The notes beneath the pieces were generated by a model. The model was not told the origin of the DNA, ran no database searches, and saw nothing but the letters and a program-made list of their open reading frames with translations. 47,684 nt of DNA from an uncultured Collinsella sp. (lineage in GTDB: Bacteria > Actinomycetota > Coriobacteriia > Coriobacteriales > Coriobacteriaceae), in the NCBI GenBank assembly GCA_900765115.1, contig CAAFQK010000009.1, positions 1 through 47,684 on the forward strand. Direction: 5' to 3'. This document shows, piece by piece, positions 44,012 through 47,684 of this stretch. Each line of letters begins with the position of its first letter. Position 1 is the first letter of the stretch. A program made the translations under genes and the position numbers.

Positions 44012-44047
44012 ACGTTCGAGGCATCGTTTGGTGCCTCGAACGTATTT
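44012..44047 (+). terminator. Rho-independent terminator of rel
   Basis: ACGTTCGAGGCA/TGCCTCGAACGT (44012-44023 with 44032-44043), 12-bp perfect stem, eight-base loop, then ATTTT. Confidence 0.85.
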
Positions 44048-44065
44048 TAGAAGGAGGGTATGCGC

Positions 44066-44749
44066 ATGGACGATATGACTTTGGACCAGACGCCCCGAGG
44101 CGCGGCTTCGATTGAGGCGCTCGTCAACGGCCCGATTCAGACCAACAGCTACGTCGTGATTTCGAATGACGAGTGCTTAATCGTCGATCCGGCGTGGGAG
44201 GGCGAGCGTCTTGTGGAGCATATCCGCACCGCGCATCCCGAGGTGCGCGTACTTGGCTCTGTCTGCACGCACGGTCATGCCGACCATGTTGGCGGGGTTG
44301 CCGGGGTTCGAGCTGTTGTTGGCGACAGCGCACTATATGAGTTGTGCGCTAAGGACGTGACGGTACCTCGCGCAAATATCGAGGAGCAGCGCGCCATGTG
44401 GGGTATCGAGACGCCCGATCCGGGTGAGCCGACGCGTTTGCTTGCCGAGGGCGATACAATCGAGGTGGGCGACGTCTGCCTGCAGGTGATCGAGACGCCG
44501 GGGCATACGCCGGGCGGCATCGTCCTGTTCGCCGCGACCGAGCAGGGGAACATCGCCTTTGTGGGCGACACGCTTTTCCCGGGCAGCCACGGTCGTACCG
44601 ATCTTTCCGGCGGTGACGAGGCGGCGATTATGCGCTCGCTCTCCAAACTTGCCAAGACGCTTCCGCCCGATACCGTTTGCTTGACGGGCCATGGCGATTC
44701 GACCACGATGGCGCGCGAACTTATGCAGAACCCGTTTATGCAGATGTAG
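44066..44749 (+). CDS. Metallo-beta-lactamase-fold hydrolase (glyoxalase II-like)
   Basis: 227 residues. Metal-binding motif THGHADHVGG (HxHxDH), then ETPGHTPGGIV, VGDTLFPGSHGRTDL and LTGHGDSTT supply the other ligands. This is the hydroxyacylglutathione hydrolase-like branch of the family. Coriobacteriia rarely use glutathione, so the natural thioester or substrate is unknown. The ATG at 44066 is eight bases after AAGGAGGG; ATG 44060 is too close to it. Single gene between terminator and fba. Confidence 0.87.
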   Translation: MDDMTLDQTPRGAASIEALVNGPIQTNSYVVISNDECLIVDPAWEGERLVEHIRTAHPEVRVLGSVCTHGHADHVGGVAGVRAVVGDSALYELCAKDVTVPRANIEEQRAMWGIETPDPGEPTRLLAEGDTIEVGDVCLQVIETPGHTPGGIVLFAATEQGNIAFVGDTLFPGSHGRTDLSGGDEAAIMRSLSKLAKTLPPDTVCLTGHGDSTTMARELMQNPFMQM

Positions 44750-44897
44750 GCTCGAAGCCGTCTTTCGAACCACGAAGACCGGTCAATCGTCAAGCTATTT
44801 TCCCCAGTGGGTCGATTCTGTGGGGCAAACGGTCAAAATTTGTCCAATCGGATGGTATTCGTGAACAAACGAACGTTTATGCTCGGGTATGTCGTGG

Positions 44898-44903
44898 TAA
44901 AAT
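44898..44903 (+). promoter_or_regulatory. -10 element for fba
   Basis: TGGTAAAAT, with TAAAAT (five of six to consensus) preceded by TGG, lies 40 bases before the fba ATG in a 194-base gap. The -35 is unclear. Confidence 0.4.
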
Positions 44904-44943
44904 CTCAGGCGTTATCGGAGCAACCTTACAGGAGGTTTCTTTT

Positions 44944-45810
44944 ATGCTCGTCAACGCAGCAGACATGCTCAAGAAGGCCGAGGCCGGCAAGTACGGTCTC
45001 GGTGCCTTCAACACCAACAACCTCGAGTGGACCCTGGCTATTCTCCAGGCCGCCGAGGAGGCCAAGTCTCCGCTGATCCTTCAGTGCACCGCTGGTGCCG
45101 CTAAGTGGATGGGCGGTTTCAAGGTCTGCGCCGACATGGTCAAGGCTGCCGTCGAGGCCACGGGCGTTACCGTTCCCGTCGCCCTTCACCTCGATCACGG
45201 TTCCTACGAGGACTGCTTCAAGTGCATCGAGGCCGGCTTCACGTCCATCATGTATGACGGCTCTCACGAGGAGACCTTCCAGCTTAACCTCGACCGCACC
45301 AAGGAGCTCGTTGAGCTTGCCCACTCCAAGGGCATGTCCATCGAGGCCGAGGTCGGCGGCATCGGCGGCACCGAGGACGGCGTGACCTCCAGCGGCGAGC
45401 TCGCTGATCCTGCTGAGTGCAAGCAGATTGCTGACCTGGGCGTCGACTTCCTCGCCTGCGGTATCGGCAACATCCACGGCGTGTACCCTGCCGACTGGGC
45501 TGGCCTTTCCTTCGAGCGCCTGGGCGAGATCAAGGCTCAGACCGGCGACCTGCCCCTCGTCCTGCACGGTGGCACCGGCATCCCCGAGGATCAGATCAAG
45601 AAGGCCATCTCCCTGGGTATCTCCAAGATCAACGTCAACACCGACCTGCAGCTCGTCTTCGCCAAGGGCGTCCGCGAGTACATCGAGGCTGGCAAGGATC
45701 AGCAGGGCAAGGGCTTTGACCCCCGCAAGCTCCTCAAGCCTGGTCGCGACAACATCGTTGCCCGCACCAAGGAGCTCATGGAGGAGTTTGGCTCCGTCAA
45801 CAAGGCGTAA
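44944..45810 (+). CDS. fba: Class II fructose-1,6-bisphosphate aldolase
   Basis: 288 residues. Zinc and catalytic residues D84-H85 in LHLDHGSYED, GGIGGTEDG loop, GNIHGVYP and LVLHGGTGIPEDQIKKAI with INVNTDLQ. Splits fructose-1,6-bisphosphate in glycolysis. Codon use is much more biased (CTC, AAG, GGC, ATC) than in the neighbours, fitting high expression. ACAGGAGG precedes the ATG. Monocistronic; a long inverted repeat follows. Confidence 0.95.
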   Translation: MLVNAADMLKKAEAGKYGLGAFNTNNLEWTLAILQAAEEAKSPLILQCTAGAAKWMGGFKVCADMVKAAVEATGVTVPVALHLDHGSYEDCFKCIEAGFTSIMYDGSHEETFQLNLDRTKELVELAHSKGMSIEAEVGGIGGTEDGVTSSGELADPAECKQIADLGVDFLACGIGNIHGVYPADWAGLSFERLGEIKAQTGDLPLVLHGGTGIPEDQIKKAISLGISKINVNTDLQLVFAKGVREYIEAGKDQQGKGFDPRKLLKPGRDNIVARTKELMEEFGSVNKA

Positions 45811-45830
45811 GCGTCGCTAAACTTCCCGCC

Positions 45831-45922
45831 GGAAGCCCCGTCCCCCTACACTGTTTCCTTTGCGCTCACCTGGCTTCGCCAGAAGTCGCGCCAAGGAAAC
45901 AGTTCCGGGGGATGGGGCTTCC
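45831..45922 (+). terminator. 92-bp inverted repeat after fba, probable terminator
   Basis: 35-base arms (45831-45865 and 45888-45922) pair with five mismatches around a loop that itself contains CTGGCTTCGCCAG. It starts 20 bases after the fba stop and ends in CTTCCTTTG. Such a long stem is unusual for a simple terminator and may be a repeat element used as one. Confidence 0.6.
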
Positions 45923-46055
45923 TTTGTTTAACGCCGCAGGGTTACAAGTCTGAATTAAGGTGGCTACTGGCTTCGCCAGAAGTCGCGCGATGGAATCAGC
46001 TCCGGGGAAACGGGGCCTCCTTTGTTAACTTGCTACAGGGTTACTGGTCTGATTT
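45870..46055. repeat. Imperfect tandem repeat, 97-bp period
   Basis: Two copies, 45870-45956 and 45967-46055, both start with CTGGCTTCGCCAGAAGTCGC and continue alike (GGGGATGGGGCTTCCTTTG versus GGGAAACGGGGCCTCCTTTG, then CAGGGTTAC and TCTGATTT). Only the first keeps the left arm of the long inverted repeat. The rest of this 350-base gap up to 46161 contains the promoter below and no gene. Confidence 0.7.
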
Positions 46056-46097
46056 TAGTTATATGGTTACCGTTCAGCGGTGTTGATGGCTCCCTTG

Positions 46098-46126
46098 TTG
46101 GGGCTTTCTTTTTATCTCGCTACAAT
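46098..46126 (+). promoter_or_regulatory. Promoter for transglutaminase-like gene
   Basis: TTGGGG at 46098-46103, 17-base spacer, TACAAT at 46121-46126. The start codon lies at 46162. Confidence 0.55.
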
Positions 46127-46161
46127 GGGCTTCAAGCGTTCTAGTGACTTGGAGTTTTGGT

Positions 46162-47607
46162 ATGGCTGTTGTTAATGTGTTGCCTTCGGATGGGAAGGTT
46201 ATTGACGAGGGTCCTGTTGGTTGCTCTGTTGATGTTTGCTGTGATGATTTTCGTCATCTCGATATTGGACTGCCGCCCGAGATTCTTCGTCTCAAGGATG
46301 CCGGATATTTGACGCAGGCTGTTGCGGCTTGTGATCGTCTTTTGGGGCAGAATCCCGATCCCTCGTTGGCCGCTTGCGTTCGTGCCGAGCGGTATCGCAT
46401 GCTTGAGACGCCGCTTCATTTTTCGGTGTCGCGCGATCGAGCTATTGCGATGATTCGCGAGGAGTGGCCTGAGTTTACCGAGGAGCAGTTTAACGATCTG
46501 ATTGACCGTAAGCGTATTGACTGGCGCTTTATCGATGGTGAGCTGTTCGTTCTCGACAACTTCCTCGATTCGCTTCGCGTATATCCCAAAGAGGTCCCCG
46601 GCATGCGTCCCGATTCTACGGACGGAATTGCGCTGCGCAACCAGATGCTCGAGGAGATGGAGACGCAGGGCGGGCTGTCTCGCACCATCACGCTTAAGGC
46701 ATGCGTGTCTGTCCCCGGTGCTTTGGAGGGGGAGACCGTTCGCGCGTGGCTTCCCGTTGCTGCCGCCTGCCGTCAACAGTCTCAGGTCGAGATACTTGAT
46801 ATGACGCCGGAGGGGACCATTGCTCCTGCGAGCGCCTCGGCGCGTGCTGCCTCGTGGGTCTCCTCGACTGATCGCTCATTCTCGGTGACCTATCGCTATC
46901 AAATCGATGCCGCTTATCGCGATATCTATGGGGGTGCGCTTCTGGCGCATCCATGTATGGACGCGCCTCTGCCCGAGGATATTTCCGAGGACCGTCCGCA
47001 CATTGCATTCACGCCGTATCTGCAGCAGCTGACGGCCGGTGTTGTTGACGGACTCGAGGATCCGCTCGATCGCGCCCGTGCTATCTATGATTACCTGACG
47101 CAGTATATCGACTATCGCTATCAGCCGCCGTACTTGCTTTTGGGATCTATTGCCGATGACTGTGCGCATTCGCTTCGCGGTGATTGCGGTGTTATGGCGC
47201 TTACGTTTATCACCATGTGCCGTATTGCCGGTGTGCCCGCCCGTTGGCAGAGCGGCCTGTATGTTGCGCCCGATTCGGTGGGGTCGCACGACTGGGCAGA
47301 GTTCTATACGCCGCAGACCGGTTGGCTCAACGCCGACGTGTCATTTGGATCTTCTGCTCGCAGGATGGGGGAGGAGTGGCGCCGCCGTCACTACTTTGGC
47401 AATCTCGACCCGTGGCGTATGGTGGCCAACAATCGATTCCAGGCAGAGTTTGAGCCCTCTTTCGACGGCATGCGCGAGGACCCTTACGATAACCAGATGG
47501 GTGAGGCTTCGGTCGACGGTCGCGGATGCCGTCAGCGCGAGATGCTCCGCACGGTCGAACTCATCGAGGTTGATTTCCGATCTCAGCCGAACACATTGAG
47601 CGGATAG
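46162..47607 (+). CDS. Transglutaminase-like protein
   Basis: 481 residues with no signal peptide. The catalytic triad is complete: C342 in LRGDCGVMALTF, H376 in GSHDWAEFY and D392 in LNADVSFG, a transglutaminase-like core (about 300-400) typical of cysteine proteases or peptide-bond enzymes of this superfamily. Residues 1-300 are not recognised. The ATG at 46162 is eight bases after TTGGAG; the GTG at 46144 is less likely. Own promoter and strong terminator. Absence of a signal suggests a cytosolic role. Confidence 0.82.
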   Translation: MAVVNVLPSDGKVIDEGPVGCSVDVCCDDFRHLDIGLPPEILRLKDAGYLTQAVAACDRLLGQNPDPSLAACVRAERYRMLETPLHFSVSRDRAIAMIREEWPEFTEEQFNDLIDRKRIDWRFIDGELFVLDNFLDSLRVYPKEVPGMRPDSTDGIALRNQMLEEMETQGGLSRTITLKACVSVPGALEGETVRAWLPVAAACRQQSQVEILDMTPEGTIAPASASARAASWVSSTDRSFSVTYRYQIDAAYRDIYGGALLAHPCMDAPLPEDISEDRPHIAFTPYLQQLTAGVVDGLEDPLDRARAIYDYLTQYIDYRYQPPYLLLGSIADDCAHSLRGDCGVMALTFITMCRIAGVPARWQSGLYVAPDSVGSHDWAEFYTPQTGWLNADVSFGSSARRMGEEWRRRHYFGNLDPWRMVANNRFQAEFEPSFDGMREDPYDNQMGEASVDGRGCRQREMLRTVELIEVDFRSQPNTLSG

Positions 47608-47629
47608 GACGTTCCCGCAGTTAGCCGAA

Positions 47630-47667
47630 CGCCCCCGGGGCCCCTCCCAGGCCCCGGGGGCGGCATT
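47630..47667 (+). terminator. Rho-independent terminator of transglutaminase-like gene
   Basis: CGCCCCCGGGGCC/GGCCCCGGGGGCG (47630-47642 with 47650-47662), 13-bp GC stem, then GCATTTT. Confidence 0.85.
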
Positions 47668-47684
47668 TTCCCAGTTGAAGGAAC

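Noticed and set aside
45870..46055. Possible CRISPR array
   Set aside because: Only two imperfect copies, no spacer pattern and no cas genes.

Overview
The window looks like a chromosomal contig from a high-GC Gram-positive gut anaerobe of the Coriobacteriia, most likely Collinsella. This is inferred from GC-rich third codon positions with ATG/GTG starts behind strong Shine-Dalgarno sequences, a bacterial Elp3 enzyme, a single-chain PurL, a ferredoxin-fused EtfA, a long RecJ-helicase fusion and a KdgT-type permease. No phage, plasmid, transposase, CRISPR, rRNA or tRNA gene was seen. The first ~100 bases are homopolymer-rich and look like poor contig-end sequence.

Layout. 0.1-2.2 kb: 3' part of elp3 and a membrane-anchored spermidine-synthase-like protein (+). 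2.3-7.9 kb: a compact three-gene minus-strand cassette coding for a TerB_N/TerB_C protein, a BrxD-like P-loop ATPase and an Lhr-like DEAH helicase. It resembles a BREX-derived or Ter-associated DNA-processing and defence module without the rest of BREX, and is the best candidate here for an under-described system. 8.0-12.0 kb: a DUF554 membrane protein, then a five-gene minus-strand operon for secreted and surface proteins, including a 90-residue LAQTG-anchored one. 12.3-16.0 kb: a FAD oxidase-etfB-etfA operon of the electron-confurcating lactate dehydrogenase type; the oxidase gene carries an in-frame TAG 27 codons before its expected end. 16.0-21.5 kb: HD hydrolase, azlCD, KDG permease, membrane diguanylate cyclase, and an EamA transporter with a short paaK-like gene tail beside it. 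21.5-29.5 kb: purL, a cation/proton antiporter, an SDR oxidoreductase and homoserine dehydrogenase.

29.6-35.2 kb: the livJHMGF branched-chain amino acid ABC importer, preceded by a decayed livJ copy. 35.2-35.5 kb: a gene-free stretch with a 12-bp terminator-like stem, a ~100-nt nested structure and a 69-bp near-perfect palindrome. 35.5-38.0 kb: cutC, a DUF4931 HIT-like protein and a BASS-family transporter. 38.3-44.7 kb: a RecJ-RecQ-like fusion, the bifunctional (p)ppGpp enzyme Rel and a metallo-beta-lactamase-fold hydrolase. 44.9-47.7 kb: class II fructose-bisphosphate aldolase, a repeat-rich gap, and a transglutaminase-like protein ending at a strong terminator.

Most of the window is housekeeping: amino acid transport and synthesis, purine synthesis, glycolysis, stringent response and DNA repair. 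The accessory parts are the TerB/BrxD/helicase cassette, the surface-protein operon and the palindromic intergenic elements. All functional assignments come from reading motifs and family resemblance by eye; no database search was possible.
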